From Acidovorax benzenivorans (GTDB taxonomy: Bacteria > Pseudomonadota > Gammaproteobacteria > Burkholderiales > Burkholderiaceae_C), in NCBI RefSeq assembly GCF_028680575.1, contig NZ_JAPCKI010000021.1, positions 1-64,000 on the forward strand: a stretch of 64,000 bases of DNA, given 5' to 3'. Below the pieces are notes generated by a model. It worked only from the letters and a program-made list of their open reading frames with translations. It made no database searches and was not told the origin of the DNA. Every line of letters starts with the position of its first letter. Position 1 is the stretch's first letter. Below are positions 36,172-44,853 of this stretch, piece after piece. The position numbers and the translations under genes were made by a program.

Positions 36172-36241
36172 AGCGCGCGGTACAGTTAGAGCAAGCCCGG
36201 CGGTAGTCGGGCGAAAATGGATTGAGTAACGAGTCAAACCA

Positions 36242-36559
36242 GCCCGAGTGGTGAAACTGGTAGACACAAGGGACTTGAAGAAATTTGAGCCCTCCGGAGG
36301 AAACTCCGAAGGTGAAGCCCGTCAAATTCGGTGAATGCCCTGGACGCGCAAGCGTTCGAGCCAACGCCGAGCCAAGCCCTGAATCGAAAGGTTCGTGGGA
36401 AGGTGTAGAGAGCAGACGGCGGGCACCTACGGCCGCAAGGCTATGGTGAAGGCGTGCTCCAGACCACGAACAGCGCTTGCGCTGGCGGCGAAAGTCGAAG
36501 TGGTAAGAAAATCCCTCGACCTCACGGTCATGCCGGTTCGATTCCGGCCTCGGGCACCA
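36242..36559 (+). tRNA. tRNA-Leu (anticodon UAA) interrupted by a group I intron
   Basis: Exon 1 is 36242-36276 and exon 2 is 36508-36559; joined they give an 87-nt class II tRNA. The acceptor is GCCCGAG/CTCGGGC with encoded CCA, the anticodon stem AGGGA/TCCCT is perfect, the loop is CTTAAAA, and the T-arm is GCCGGTTCGATTCCGGC. The intron sits after U34, the same place as in cyanobacterial and plastid tRNA-Leu(UAA). Its acceptor stem differs from the broken host copy at 36005 (GCCCGAG against GCCCCGA), so it is not a simple duplicate. It lies inside the ICE end and has its own terminator. It probably replaces the host tRNA destroyed by integration. Confidence 0.93.
36277..36507 (+). ncRNA. 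self-splicing group I intron (IC3-like) in tRNA-Leu(UAA)
   Basis: 231 nt without an ORF. P1: exon GGG-A-CTT (36270-36276, one bulged A) pairs with guide GAGCCC at 36287-36292, with the U-G wobble at the 5' splice site. The last intron base is G (36507), the omega-G. P2 is CGGAG-GAAA-CTCCG. A P-element-like CAAATTCGGTGAATGCC lies near 36323, a Q-like AACGCCGAGCCAAGC near 36363, and R/S elements form P7 with GAGCA (36410-36414) and TGCTC (36455-36459). GNRA loops also occur in ACGC-GCAA-GCGT and GCC-GCAA-GGC. This layout closely follows the small Azoarcus tRNA-Ile and cyanobacterial tRNA-Leu introns, so it should self-splice. Confidence 0.92.
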
Positions 36560-36566
36560 ATGCGGA

Positions 36567-36600
36567 AGCCGTTCTCGCATTTGCGGGGACGGCTTTTTTA
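36567..36600 (+). terminator. terminator after the intron-bearing tRNA-Leu
   Basis: A 12-bp stem from AGCCGTTCTCGC to GCGGGGACGGCT with loop ATTT, followed by TTTTT. It lies 8 bases after the tRNA CCA end and ends at the stop of the convergent trb operon, so it insulates the tRNA unit. Confidence 0.9.
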
Positions 36601-36885
36601 GTCGGATGAACGATTTGCAATCGATTCTCTTTGGCTGACTCCGGAAGGTTTGTGCCTCGCCGGTTTAACAGCATCGGATCTTCTGAAGCCGCGATCTCGT
36701 GCCATGAACGCTTCCAGCATGTGCGGGATTAGCGTTGCCGCATCGACCGTCTCGCCATACGCCTGCGCGTGCAGTGCGGCGTAGCGGTCGAGGTCGCCTT
36801 TCAGGCTGGCCGGGCACGAGAAGGTCAGCTTGATGGCTTCATGGCGAGGCAGAGGGCCAAGCCGCAATTTCTTGGTTGTGCTCAT
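36598..36885 (-). CDS. DUF2274-family protein
   Basis: A 95-residue basic protein, MSTTKKLRLGPLPRHEAIKL, with a central segment CPASLKGDLDRYAALHAQAY and TLIPHMLEAFMARDRGF. This is the DUF2274 family, which I know as the small gene following trbI in ICE and plasmid trb operons. Its role is unknown; the fold may be ribbon-helix-helix-like. It overlaps trbI by 4 bases and is the last gene of the conjugation operon. Confidence 0.85.
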   Translation of the reverse strand: MSTTKKLRLGPLPRHEAIKLTFSCPASLKGDLDRYAALHAQAYGETVDAATLIPHMLEAFMARDRGFRRSDAVKPARHKPSGVSQRESIANRSSD

Positions 36886-38153
36886 CGTGAAGTTTCCTTG
36901 TTGAAAAAGAGCGGTTGGTAGGGACGCAATACCAGGTCGCGGTTGATGATGATCCGCACTGGCAGACCCGGCCGCTCGGTCAAGGTCGGCTGGATGTTCA
37001 TGTTGCGGCGGGTCATCTCTTGACCCACCTGATTGATGCTGTCCTGGGCGCTGTCGCGCCCCGCGATGACGATGCGGTTGCCGTCCTGCCGGTTTTCCGG
37101 CGCGGCCAGCTCAGCGCCCACGCCCAGCATCGTCGTCAGCGCCGCGCCGGCGACGATGCGGCCCCAGTGGTAGTCCACGCTGTCTTCCAGGCCGGAATAG
37201 CCTGCCGGGTCGGTGCCCACGAGGTTGTCGATGGTCAGTGAAGACGTGTCTGGCAGGATGATCCGGTTCCACACCACCTGCACGCGGCTCTGCCCGTAGC
37301 TGACCTGGCTGTTGTATTTGCCCAGGATGCGCGATCCCTGCGGGATCAGCAGGAACTTGCCCGTGGCCGTGTCATAGACCGGCTCCGTCACCGTGGCGAT
37401 CACGTCGCCTGGAAGATCGGACTTGATGCCCGTCACCAGCGCCCCCGCGATCACTGTCCCGGCCATCACCTGATAGGGCGAAGCCGGCATTTGCAGATTG
37501 CCGGAATTACGGGTCTCCGTAGCGCCGCCTTTCAGGAAAGCCTCTTTCTGGTCTTGCCGGTTCTGCGTGGCGATCGGGTCGGCAGGCTGGGCCGCCGTCG
37601 AGGCAGGCCCGGCCGCCAACGGATCGAAGCTCGCCAAGGTACTGCCGGGCGCAGCCGCCGCGACTTGGGCTGCGGCAGGCGCCGCGGCCTTGCCCTGCTG
37701 GCCCGAGCGAAAGAACACCGCCGAGGCTGCCGCCGCGTCCGCCTCCTTGCGCAAGGCATCCTCGGGGTCATGGCCCGGCGGCGCATAGGTGGGCGTCACG
37801 GGCTGCTGCGACTTCACGATGGCCGGCCCAAGATCGCCGGGCAGCGGCGGCCCCAGCTCGGGCACCTTCGGCGGCAGTTTGGAATAGTCCGAAGGCAAGC
37901 CGTCCAGCCCTTCGGACTTGGAGACGCGATCGACGTTGTAAAGCTCGGTCTGCTCGCCCGCGCCGCGCCGGTGCGGTTGCAGCGACCAGATCGTGGCCCC
38001 GAGCACGGCGACCGACAGGCCGCCCATCAGCATCGCCAGCGTGCGCCGGTTCAACCGCGTGACCGGGCGCGGCTGCGCGCGCAGCGCCACCGCCTCGGGC
38101 GCGACCTTGCCCGCTTGCGGCGCGGCACGGACGGGAGTGTCGTCCTGGCTCAT
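36882..38153 (-). CDS. trbI: conjugal transfer protein TrbI (VirB10-like)
   Basis: A 423-residue core-complex protein. The start ATG 38153 is used instead of the in-frame TTG at 38159. It has a short cytoplasmic N-terminus, one TM segment (LAMLMGGLSVAVLGATIWSL near residue 39), a Pro-rich periplasmic stretch, then the C-terminal VirB10/TrbI domain (YQVMAGTVIAGALVTGIKSD near residue 225, LLIPQGSRILGKYNSQ near 270). It connects inner and outer membranes in the type IV secretion channel with TrbF and TrbG. Confidence 0.95.
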   Translation of the reverse strand: MSQDDTPVRAAPQAGKVAPEAVALRAQPRPVTRLNRRTLAMLMGGLSVAVLGATIWSLQPHRRGAGEQTELYNVDRVSKSEGLDGLPSDYSKLPPKVPELGPPLPGDLGPAIVKSQQPVTPTYAPPGHDPEDALRKEADAAAASAVFFRSGQQGKAAAPAAAQVAAAAPGSTLASFDPLAAGPASTAAQPADPIATQNRQDQKEAFLKGGATETRNSGNLQMPASPYQVMAGTVIAGALVTGIKSDLPGDVIATVTEPVYDTATGKFLLIPQGSRILGKYNSQVSYGQSRVQVVWNRIILPDTSSLTIDNLVGTDPAGYSGLEDSVDYHWGRIVAGAALTTMLGVGAELAAPENRQDGNRIVIAGRDSAQDSINQVGQEMTRRNMNIQPTLTERPGLPVRIIINRDLVLRPYQPLFFNKETSR

Positions 38154-38155
38154 GG

Positions 38156-39145
38156 TCAATTCCTCCGCGTGCCATCCGTGCGTTCGATCCGCACCACGTC
38201 GCCCTTGTCGCCGCCCAGGCGCAGTTCGGCAGCGCCGAACAGCCGATCCACGATGTAGTACGGTGGGCGGAAGCGGTAATTCACCAGTTGCCCGTCGCCC
38301 TGTGCTCCGATTACGAACAGCGGCGGCAGCTCGTCTTGCGCAATGCCGGCAGGGAACTGGATATAGACCTTCTCGCCGTCATCGAAGGCGCGCAGCGGCT
38401 TCCACGGCGGACTGCTGCCGCTGATGGCGTAGCGGAAGCGGATCTTCGCCAGTGACAGGCCGGTATCGACCGGCGCGGCCGTCTGCGCGGCCTGCGCCTG
38501 GCGCTGCAAGGCCAGCATCTTGTCCTTCGGGTATTCCCACGAGATGGACGCCATCCATGTCTTTTCGGTCGAGGTCAGCTCCAGCAAGTAGGTGCGCCGA
38601 CTGGTGGTGATGACGAGATTCGTCTTGAGGCCGGATCGGACCGGCTTGACCATCACGTTGACGCGCAGCGCATCGCCGGCGCCGCTAGATGTGTCCCCCA
38701 CGATCCAGCGCACCGTGTCGCCGGCGGCCACCGTCACCAGTTCCTCGCCCGGCTGCAGGGCAACCACCGTCACGCGGCTGACGGCCGCATAGACCTGATA
38801 CAGCGCGCCATCGGTGAAAGGCCAGACCTGAATTGCGTTGACGTAGCCCTCGCGCGTGGGCGCGACACGCGCCTCGGAATTGGCGCGCGAGACGCGCACC
38901 TTTTCGTCTGCCGGCTCCGGCACAGGCTTGGCGTCCTCGGCTTCGGGCAACGGCTTCAACTGCGCTGGCAGCGCCAGCGGCTCGGGCACCTTGACCACTT
39001 CCACCGGCGCAGGCGGCTCCGGCAGCGGCTGGGCCTGCACCGGCTCATCGAGCGAGATCACGGGCGGCGGCTTGCCCTGCGTGGCGCAGCCCGCCAAGGC
39101 AGCGAGCATCAATGGCAAAGCGTAAAGGCGGAAAGACAAGTTCAT
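38156..39145 (-). CDS. trbG: conjugal transfer protein TrbG (VirB9-like)
   Basis: A 329-residue outer-membrane-complex protein. The start is ATG 39145 (MNLSFRLYALPL); the signal peptide ends in lipobox LAGCATQ, so it may be a lipoprotein. A Pro/Glu-rich linker precedes the VirB9/CagX domain with VWPFTDGALYQVYAAVSRVT near residue 107 and the C-terminal IVDRLFGAAELRLG. It overlaps the end of trbF by 4 bases and ends just before trbI. Confidence 0.93.
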   Translation of the reverse strand: MNLSFRLYALPLMLAALAGCATQGKPPPVISLDEPVQAQPLPEPPAPVEVVKVPEPLALPAQLKPLPEAEDAKPVPEPADEKVRVSRANSEARVAPTREGYVNAIQVWPFTDGALYQVYAAVSRVTVVALQPGEELVTVAAGDTVRWIVGDTSSGAGDALRVNVMVKPVRSGLKTNLVITTSRRTYLLELTSTEKTWMASISWEYPKDKMLALQRQAQAAQTAAPVDTGLSLAKIRFRYAISGSSPPWKPLRAFDDGEKVYIQFPAGIAQDELPPLFVIGAQGDGQLVNYRFRPPYYIVDRLFGAAELRLGGDKGDVVRIERTDGTRRN

Positions 39146-39846
39146 GGTTTTGCTCCTTCGGAAGAATCCAGTTCGCGGCTCCACGACAGGCCGTTGACGT
39201 AGATGCCCAGGGGGTTCTTGCGCAGGCGCTGCTCGGTGCGCGGGGTCTGCTGCACGATGGAAATCACGGCGTTCCAGCGCTCAGTGCTGGCGGCTGCGCC
39301 ATTGACGAAGCGCTGCTCCGTCCAGCGCACGTTGAATGACGTATCGCTGGCACGGGTCACGCTGCTGATCTGCACCGTCACCGACTCCTTGCCGATGCGC
39401 GCAAACGGGTCATTGATCCGCGCGTAGTCGTTAAGCACGACCGCACCCTTGTCGGTCGTGTAGTCGTAGGCGTCCAGCCAGTTCTGGCGGACGACGATCG
39501 GATCGATGGACAGCGAGCGCACCAGCGTCACGAAGCGCGCGATGTGGTGTGCCGTCTGCGCGTCGCTGGGCCGGTACGGCGTGGCGGCTTCACCCACGGC
39601 GCGCACCTGGCCCGCGTTGTCCACCTCCACGACGTAGGGCGTCACGATGGATTGCGCCGAGCGCCACACCAGGCCGCCCGCCATCAGCAGCGCCAGCGTG
39701 AGGCACCCGAAGGCCATGAAGCGCCAGTTCTTCGCCTGCACGCGGGATGAGCCGATGCGCTCGTCCCACACCTGACCGGCAGCTTGGTACGGTGTGGCAG
39801 GCTGCGGCGTGTCTGCATAGCGCACCTGCGGTCGTTTGAATCGCAT
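39142..39846 (-). CDS. trbF: conjugal transfer protein TrbF (VirB8-like)
   Basis: A 234-residue bitopic inner-membrane protein. The N-terminal cytoplasmic part has PATPYQAAGQVWDERIGSSR, the TM is WRFMAFGCLTLALLMAGGLV near residue 42, and a periplasmic VirB8-like domain with ERWNAVISIVQQTPRTEQRL near residue 190 follows. It nucleates assembly of the transfer channel. The start ATG 39846 lies 24 bases after the trbL stop. Confidence 0.94.
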   Translation of the reverse strand: MRFKRPQVRYADTPQPATPYQAAGQVWDERIGSSRVQAKNWRFMAFGCLTLALLMAGGLVWRSAQSIVTPYVVEVDNAGQVRAVGEAATPYRPSDAQTAHHIARFVTLVRSLSIDPIVVRQNWLDAYDYTTDKGAVVLNDYARINDPFARIGKESVTVQISSVTRASDTSFNVRWTEQRFVNGAAASTERWNAVISIVQQTPRTEQRLRKNPLGIYVNGLSWSRELDSSEGAKP

Positions 39847-39870
39847 GCTCAGTTCTCCTTGGAAATCGCT

Positions 39871-41256
39871 TTATTCGTCGGAGCCGCGCAGGCTTGGGCC
39901 TTGCCCGGAGCCACCACCGTCGCCACCGCGCAGCGTGTGGGCGGCGGTTGTCGCGGCATGGGTGAGTTGCTGACGGCGGTGCAGCCGCTTGGCCCAAGCG
40001 GGCTGTGCGTTGGCTGCGCCGGAAGTGGCTTCGCTTGCGGCGGCATGGCCGGATGCCCCAGCTCCACCGGCTGCCGCGCCTTCGTCAGCGGCTGGGCCGT
40101 TCCAGCCAGCGCGGAACGGCGCCGCCATGTGCTGCCCGGCAGCGACAGCGCGGGATGCAGCCGCGCGCCCGGTGGACTGTGCACCGGTTTTGGCGACGTT
40201 ACCCAGGCCAGCCATCACCCCCTTCGCGCCACCACCTGCGGCGGCGGAACCGGCCTGGAACGCCGACTTGGCGCTGCTGGCCGCCGACGTGGCGGCACGC
40301 GCACCGCTGCCGGCCAGCTTGGTGGCGGCCGGCGCCATGCGCGCCCCGGCCATGACGGCACCACCTACGCCCGTCGCCGCAGCGCCGACGGCGACAGCCG
40401 TGCCGGCTGCACCGATTGCAGCGCCGGCCATCGCGCCCGCGCCAAGCTGTGGCGCACCTGACACAAGGCCCGTGGCGATGCCGGGACCGAAGATGCCCAG
40501 CGCCAGCAAGGTGAGCGAGGCCAGCATGATGACCAGCGCGTGGTCGATGGACGGCTCGGCGGGATGGATTTGGAACTGAGCGAACAGGCCCGATCCGATA
40601 CCGACGATCACGGCCAGCACCAGCACCTTGATGCCGGCGGACACGACGTTGCCCAGCACCTTCTCGGCCAGGAATGCGGTCTTGTTCCACAGTGCGAATG
40701 GCACCAGCACGAAGCCAGCCAATGTCGTCAACTTGAACTCGATCAGCGTGATGAACAGCTGGATCGCCAGCACGAAGAAGCACAGCACCACGACCAGCCA
40801 GGCGAGGAACATCACCACGATGGGGTCGAGATTGGCGAACACCTCGGGGAACCCGGCCATGTCACCGATTTGCTTCAAGATCGGTGCTCCGGCGTCGATG
40901 CCGGTTTTTGCGAGCCGGCCCGGTTGCAAGAAATTCTCCATCGTGATGGCCGAGCCAGTGGCCATGATGCCGAGCCCGGCGAACGAGCGGAATACGATGC
41001 CGGCCAGCCAGTTGAAGTTGCCGATGATGTAGGCGAAGGCACCGACATAGAGCACCTTGCGGATCAGCTTGGCGATCACGTCCTCGCCTTGGCCGGTGGC
41101 GTGGCTCATGGCCCAATACAGCCCGGCGATCGTCATGTCGATGACGATCAGCGTGGCGGTCAAGAACGCCACTTCGCCCCGCAGCAGCCCGAAACCCGAG
41201 TCGATGTAGGTGGAGAAGGTGTTAAGGAACTGGTCGATGATGGTCACGTCATTCAT
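39871..41256 (-). CDS. trbL: conjugal transfer protein TrbL (VirB6-like)
   Basis: Polytopic inner-membrane protein of 461 residues. About the first 270 residues hold multiple TM segments (for example LAWLVVVLCFFVLAIQLFIT and VLVLAVIVGIGSGLFAQF). The rest is a low-complexity Ala/Gly-rich tail (AGAAIGAAGTAVAVGAAATG and similar) ending in a charged segment. Such tails vary among TrbL proteins. It overlaps the preceding trbK by 4 bases. Confidence 0.94.
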   Translation of the reverse strand: MNDVTIIDQFLNTFSTYIDSGFGLLRGEVAFLTATLIVIDMTIAGLYWAMSHATGQGEDVIAKLIRKVLYVGAFAYIIGNFNWLAGIVFRSFAGLGIMATGSAITMENFLQPGRLAKTGIDAGAPILKQIGDMAGFPEVFANLDPIVVMFLAWLVVVLCFFVLAIQLFITLIEFKLTTLAGFVLVPFALWNKTAFLAEKVLGNVVSAGIKVLVLAVIVGIGSGLFAQFQIHPAEPSIDHALVIMLASLTLLALGIFGPGIATGLVSGAPQLGAGAMAGAAIGAAGTAVAVGAAATGVGGAVMAGARMAPAATKLAGSGARAATSAASSAKSAFQAGSAAAGGGAKGVMAGLGNVAKTGAQSTGRAAASRAVAAGQHMAAPFRAGWNGPAADEGAAAGGAGASGHAAASEATSGAANAQPAWAKRLHRRQQLTHAATTAAHTLRGGDGGGSGQGPSLRGSDE

Positions 41257-41603
41257 GGCGAGTCCTCCTGCCCAGGCAGGGCCACGGCCACCATCTCGCT
41301 TTCTTTGGCGGGTTCATCGAAGCTGAGCGGAATCGGCGGCAGGTCGGCCAGCGTCCGGTATTCGTCCGGCCCGGCCTCACCGGAAAAGAAGCGCCGCCGG
41401 AAGGCTTCGGCGGCGGCGCGGCAAACGTCCTCGCCCGTGGCCTGCATGACTACCTGTGGATTGGCCGCGCATTGCGCGCGCAATGCCTTGAGCCGCACGG
41501 GGTCGGCGGCCAGGGCCTCGGCAAGGTTGGTGGCCGGCTGCTCGCCGCAGGCGGCCAGCAGCACGACCAGCAACGGAACAGACAGGGCGAGGACGCATCG
41601 CAT
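41253..41603 (-). CDS. trbK: entry-exclusion-type lipoprotein at the trbK position
   Basis: A 116-residue lipoprotein with signal VLALSVPLLVVLLAACGEQP. The mature part has EALAADPVRLKALRAQC, then CRAAAEAFRRRFFSG, the pattern of the EexN family that blocks redundant conjugation between cells already carrying the element. RP4 TrbK is a small exclusion lipoprotein at the same operon place. A second protein with the same pattern is encoded at 49266. Confidence 0.8.
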   Translation of the reverse strand: MRCVLALSVPLLVVLLAACGEQPATNLAEALAADPVRLKALRAQCAANPQVVMQATGEDVCRAAAEAFRRRFFSGEAGPDEYRTLADLPPIPLSFDEPAKESEMVAVALPGQEDSP

Positions 41604-41614
41604 GGAGCCTCCCG

Positions 41615-42370
41615 TCAGTCGCGGTAGAAGTTGATGGACTGCGGCGTGTACGGGGTGCCCTCACCCAGAAAGCGGCGCCGCACTTCGCGGGCGCGCTCCG
41701 TTGCAGCCGATTGCCGCGCTAGCTCCAGCGAGGCCGCACGGTCTTGCGTGATCTGGAGCCGCTGCGTCTGGATCGACTGCTTGGCCTGCAAGGCCAGCAG
41801 TTGGTTCGTGGCCTGGATGGCTTGCAGCGCGCCGACGGCGGATTGGCTCTTGCTCACCAGATTGGCCAGCACGCCTTCATCGTCATGGAGGTTCTGCGAT
41901 GCCTGGGCCTGCATCTGCATCGTGGTCTGCAGGCCATTGAGCGTGTTCTTCCAACGCTCCTGTGCATCGCGGTACATCTGGTCGCCGCTCACAGTGGCGG
42001 CGTACTGCTCGGGATACAGGCGCGCGAACTCCCGATCCAGATTCGTCACGTCGTAGGCCAAGCCGCGAGCTTGGGCGATCAGCCGCTCAGTAGTCGCCAG
42101 ATTGGCGCGCAACTGGCCCACCACGCTGGACGGCAGGCTGGCCAGGTTGCGCGCCTGGTTGATGAGCATCTGCGCTTCGTTCTGGAGCTGGCGGATCTGG
42201 TTGTTGATCTGCTCCAGCGTGCGAACGGCCGTGAGCGTGTTCTGCACCAGATTGGTCGGGTCGAGCACGATGTCGCCGACACCGAACAGCGCGTGGGCGG
42301 GCTGCACGGCGCCGAAGGCGAGCGTACAGGCCACGGCCAGCGCGGCGAGCTTGGGGGTATGCAGTTTCAT
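41615..42370 (-). CDS. trbJ: conjugal transfer protein TrbJ (VirB5-like)
   Basis: A 251-residue periplasmic protein with a signal peptide (LAALAVACTLAFGAVQPAHA). A mostly helical, Gln-rich mature part (LEQINNQIRQLQNEAQMLIN) follows, likely the minor pilus tip component. It overlaps the trbE stop by 4 bases. The usual P-type trb order B-C-D-E-J is kept. Confidence 0.93.
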   Translation of the reverse strand: MKLHTPKLAALAVACTLAFGAVQPAHALFGVGDIVLDPTNLVQNTLTAVRTLEQINNQIRQLQNEAQMLINQARNLASLPSSVVGQLRANLATTERLIAQARGLAYDVTNLDREFARLYPEQYAATVSGDQMYRDAQERWKNTLNGLQTTMQMQAQASQNLHDDEGVLANLVSKSQSAVGALQAIQATNQLLALQAKQSIQTQRLQITQDRAASLELARQSAATERAREVRRRFLGEGTPYTPQSINFYRD

Positions 42371-44841
42371 GACAGGTTCTCCTGTGGGTGGTCAGCGGTA
42401 CGGAGGGAACCCGGTGCGAGGCCGGGGAACGAGGGCAGCAGGTCAGCCGCCCAATCTAGGCCGCGATGGCGCAGCCAGGCGCCCGCGAAGCTGGGCACGC
42501 CGGCGTCCCGCAGCACGCGATCCATGTCGCGCTGGTCTTGCGGCGTGGAAGCGCCCGCAAAGGCCAGCGTCGCCGGCCCCAGGTCGAGGTCGAACAGGCG
42601 GTTGCCGAGGCGGGATTGGTAGTAGTAGTCGCGCTTCGGAACGGCCGTGGCGACGATCTCGATTTGCCTCCTGTTGAGTCCGAAACCCTCGTAGATCGTG
42701 CGAATCTGCGGCTCGGTGGCCTGCGGGTTCGGCAGAAAGAAGCGGCTCGCGCAGCTCTCGATGATCGCGGGCGCGATGCTTGAATCCTTGATGTCCGCGA
42801 GAGACTGCGTGGCGAAGATGACGCTGACGTTCTTCTTGCGCAGCGTCTTAAGCCACTGGCGGATGCGCGCGGCGAACACCGGGTCATCGAGGAACAGCCA
42901 CGCCTCGTCGAGGATCAGCAGCGTGGGCGCACCGTCAAAGCGTTCATCAAAACGCGCAAAGAGGTAATGCAGCACGGCCATGACGGCGGCTCTGCTGTGC
43001 ATCAACTCCTCCATCTCGAAGCACTGCACGTCGGCTGACCTCGCATCGGCGCTCTCCAGCCGGTCATGGTCGGCGTCCAGCAGCCTGCCGTGGGCACCGC
43101 CGAGCACATACGGCGACAGCGCCTGCCGCAGCGCGTTCGATTGCAGCAGCACCGACAGGCCCGTCATCGTGCGCTGCTCAACCGGCGCACCGGCGAGGCT
43201 TGCCAGCGCCGACCAAATGGCAGCCTTCTCGTCGGGGCCGACCGCCACGCCTTCGTGCAGCAAGCGGCCCTCGATCCATTCGGCGGCCCAGGTGCGGTAG
43301 CCCTCGCGGTCGATGCGTGCCAAGGGCTGGAAGGCGATTTCCCCGTCCATGCCCAGGTCGTAGTGCTCGCCGCCCAGGCCGAGGATCGTGGCGCGCATCG
43401 AGCGCCCCATGTCGAAGGCAAAGATGCGCGAGCCAGGGTAGCGGCGGAACTGCATCGCCAGCGTGGCGAGCAAGACCGACTTGCCCATGCCGGTCGGCCC
43501 CGCGACCAGCGCGTGGCCCACGTCGCCGATGTGCGTCACCAGGCGGAACGGCGTGGCGCCATCGGTGCGCGTGACGATCAGCGGCGGGCCGTCCAGGTGG
43601 TCGTTCTTTTCCGGCCCGGCCCACACCGCGGACACGGGCATCATGTGCGCCAGGTTCAGCGTCGAGACGATGGGCTGTCGGACATTGGCGTAGGCGTTTC
43701 CGGGGAGCGAGGAAAGCCACGCATCCACGGCATTCAGGGTCTCGGGAATGGTGACGAAGCCCCGTCCCTGAATGACGCGCTCCGCCATGCGCAGCTTTTC
43801 GTCGGCCACGGCCGGGTCGGTATCGAGCACAGTTACCGTGGCGGTGAGGTAGCCGAAGGCGACTTGATCGCTGCCCAGCTCCTGCAGAGCCGCGTCCGCA
43901 TCGGCCGCCTTGTTGCTGGCGTCGGTATCGACGAGCGGGCTTTCCTGCTGGAAGATCGTCTCGCGCAGCAACGCGATGACGTTCTTGCGCTTGGCGAACC
44001 ACTGGCGGCGCAGGCGTCCCAACTCCCGTTCCGCTTCGGCTTTGTCGAGGCAGAGAAAGCGTGTGCTCCAGCGGTAAGCAAAACCGAGGCGGTTGAGATC
44101 GTCCAGAATCCCCGGCCAGGTCGAGGTCGGGAAGCCCCGCACCGACGCCACGCGCAGGTGCTGGTCGCCCAGCATGGGCGCCAGGCCACCGACCAGCGCG
44201 GAGTCTGTCAACAGCGCGTCGATGTGGAAGGGCACCTCAGGCACCGCCAGCGAATAGCGCCGCGTCGAGACGGTGGCGTGCAGGTGGGTCAGCGTCTGGG
44301 CGTCATTCAGCCATGAAATCTCGGGCATCACGCCATCGAGCAGGTCAAACACGCGATCCGTCTCCGTGACAAAGGCTTGCAGCCGCTCGCGCCAGTCCAC
44401 GCCTTCGGTCGGCCGGTTCTCGTACAGCATCCCCGCCGCGCGGGCGCGCGATTCCTCGGGTGGCAGATACACCAGCGTCAGGTGATAGCCGCTCTCGAAG
44501 TGATTTCCCGAATCCTCGAAGGTGGCCCGTCGTTCCTCGTCCACCAGCCACGACAGCGGCTCGGGAAACTCCGAGTGCGGATAGTTCGCCGCTGGCCGGC
44601 GCTCGGCCTCGATGAACAGCGCCCAACCCGAACCCAGCCGGCGCAGCGCGTTGTTCAAGCGCGCCGACGTGGCGATCAACTCGCCCTGCGTGGCACTGTC
44701 GAGGTCAGGCCCCCGAAAGCTCGCCGTGCGCTGGAAACTACCGTCCTTATTCAAGACGACACCCAGCGCGACCAGTCCGGCCCAAGGCAGCCAGTCGGCG
44801 AGAAAGGCCGGGCGCTGGCGATATTCGGCGAGGTTCAGCAT
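42367..44841 (-). CDS. trbE: conjugal transfer ATPase TrbE (VirB4-like)
   Basis: An 824-residue ATPase that energises pilus assembly and substrate transfer. Walker A AGPTGMGKSVLLATLA lies near residue 450. Walker B is LLILDEAWLFLDDPVFAARI, followed by the FATQSLADI motif. The N-terminal CagE/TrbE domain starts MLNLAEYRQRPAFLADWLPW. Normal length for the family. Confidence 0.97.
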   Translation of the reverse strand: MLNLAEYRQRPAFLADWLPWAGLVALGVVLNKDGSFQRTASFRGPDLDSATQGELIATSARLNNALRRLGSGWALFIEAERRPAANYPHSEFPEPLSWLVDEERRATFEDSGNHFESGYHLTLVYLPPEESRARAAGMLYENRPTEGVDWRERLQAFVTETDRVFDLLDGVMPEISWLNDAQTLTHLHATVSTRRYSLAVPEVPFHIDALLTDSALVGGLAPMLGDQHLRVASVRGFPTSTWPGILDDLNRLGFAYRWSTRFLCLDKAEAERELGRLRRQWFAKRKNVIALLRETIFQQESPLVDTDASNKAADADAALQELGSDQVAFGYLTATVTVLDTDPAVADEKLRMAERVIQGRGFVTIPETLNAVDAWLSSLPGNAYANVRQPIVSTLNLAHMMPVSAVWAGPEKNDHLDGPPLIVTRTDGATPFRLVTHIGDVGHALVAGPTGMGKSVLLATLAMQFRRYPGSRIFAFDMGRSMRATILGLGGEHYDLGMDGEIAFQPLARIDREGYRTWAAEWIEGRLLHEGVAVGPDEKAAIWSALASLAGAPVEQRTMTGLSVLLQSNALRQALSPYVLGGAHGRLLDADHDRLESADARSADVQCFEMEELMHSRAAVMAVLHYLFARFDERFDGAPTLLILDEAWLFLDDPVFAARIRQWLKTLRKKNVSVIFATQSLADIKDSSIAPAIIESCASRFFLPNPQATEPQIRTIYEGFGLNRRQIEIVATAVPKRDYYYQSRLGNRLFDLDLGPATLAFAGASTPQDQRDMDRVLRDAGVPSFAGAWLRHRGLDWAADLLPSFPGLAPGSLRTADHPQENLS

Positions 44842-44853
44842 GGCGGCGTCCCC

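Noticed and set aside
36044..36600. Standard Tn4371-family attachment 8-mer TTTTTCAT
   Set aside because: I looked for it near the trbI end because the trb genes resemble that family, but it is not there; the break in tRNA-Leu fits the boundary better.
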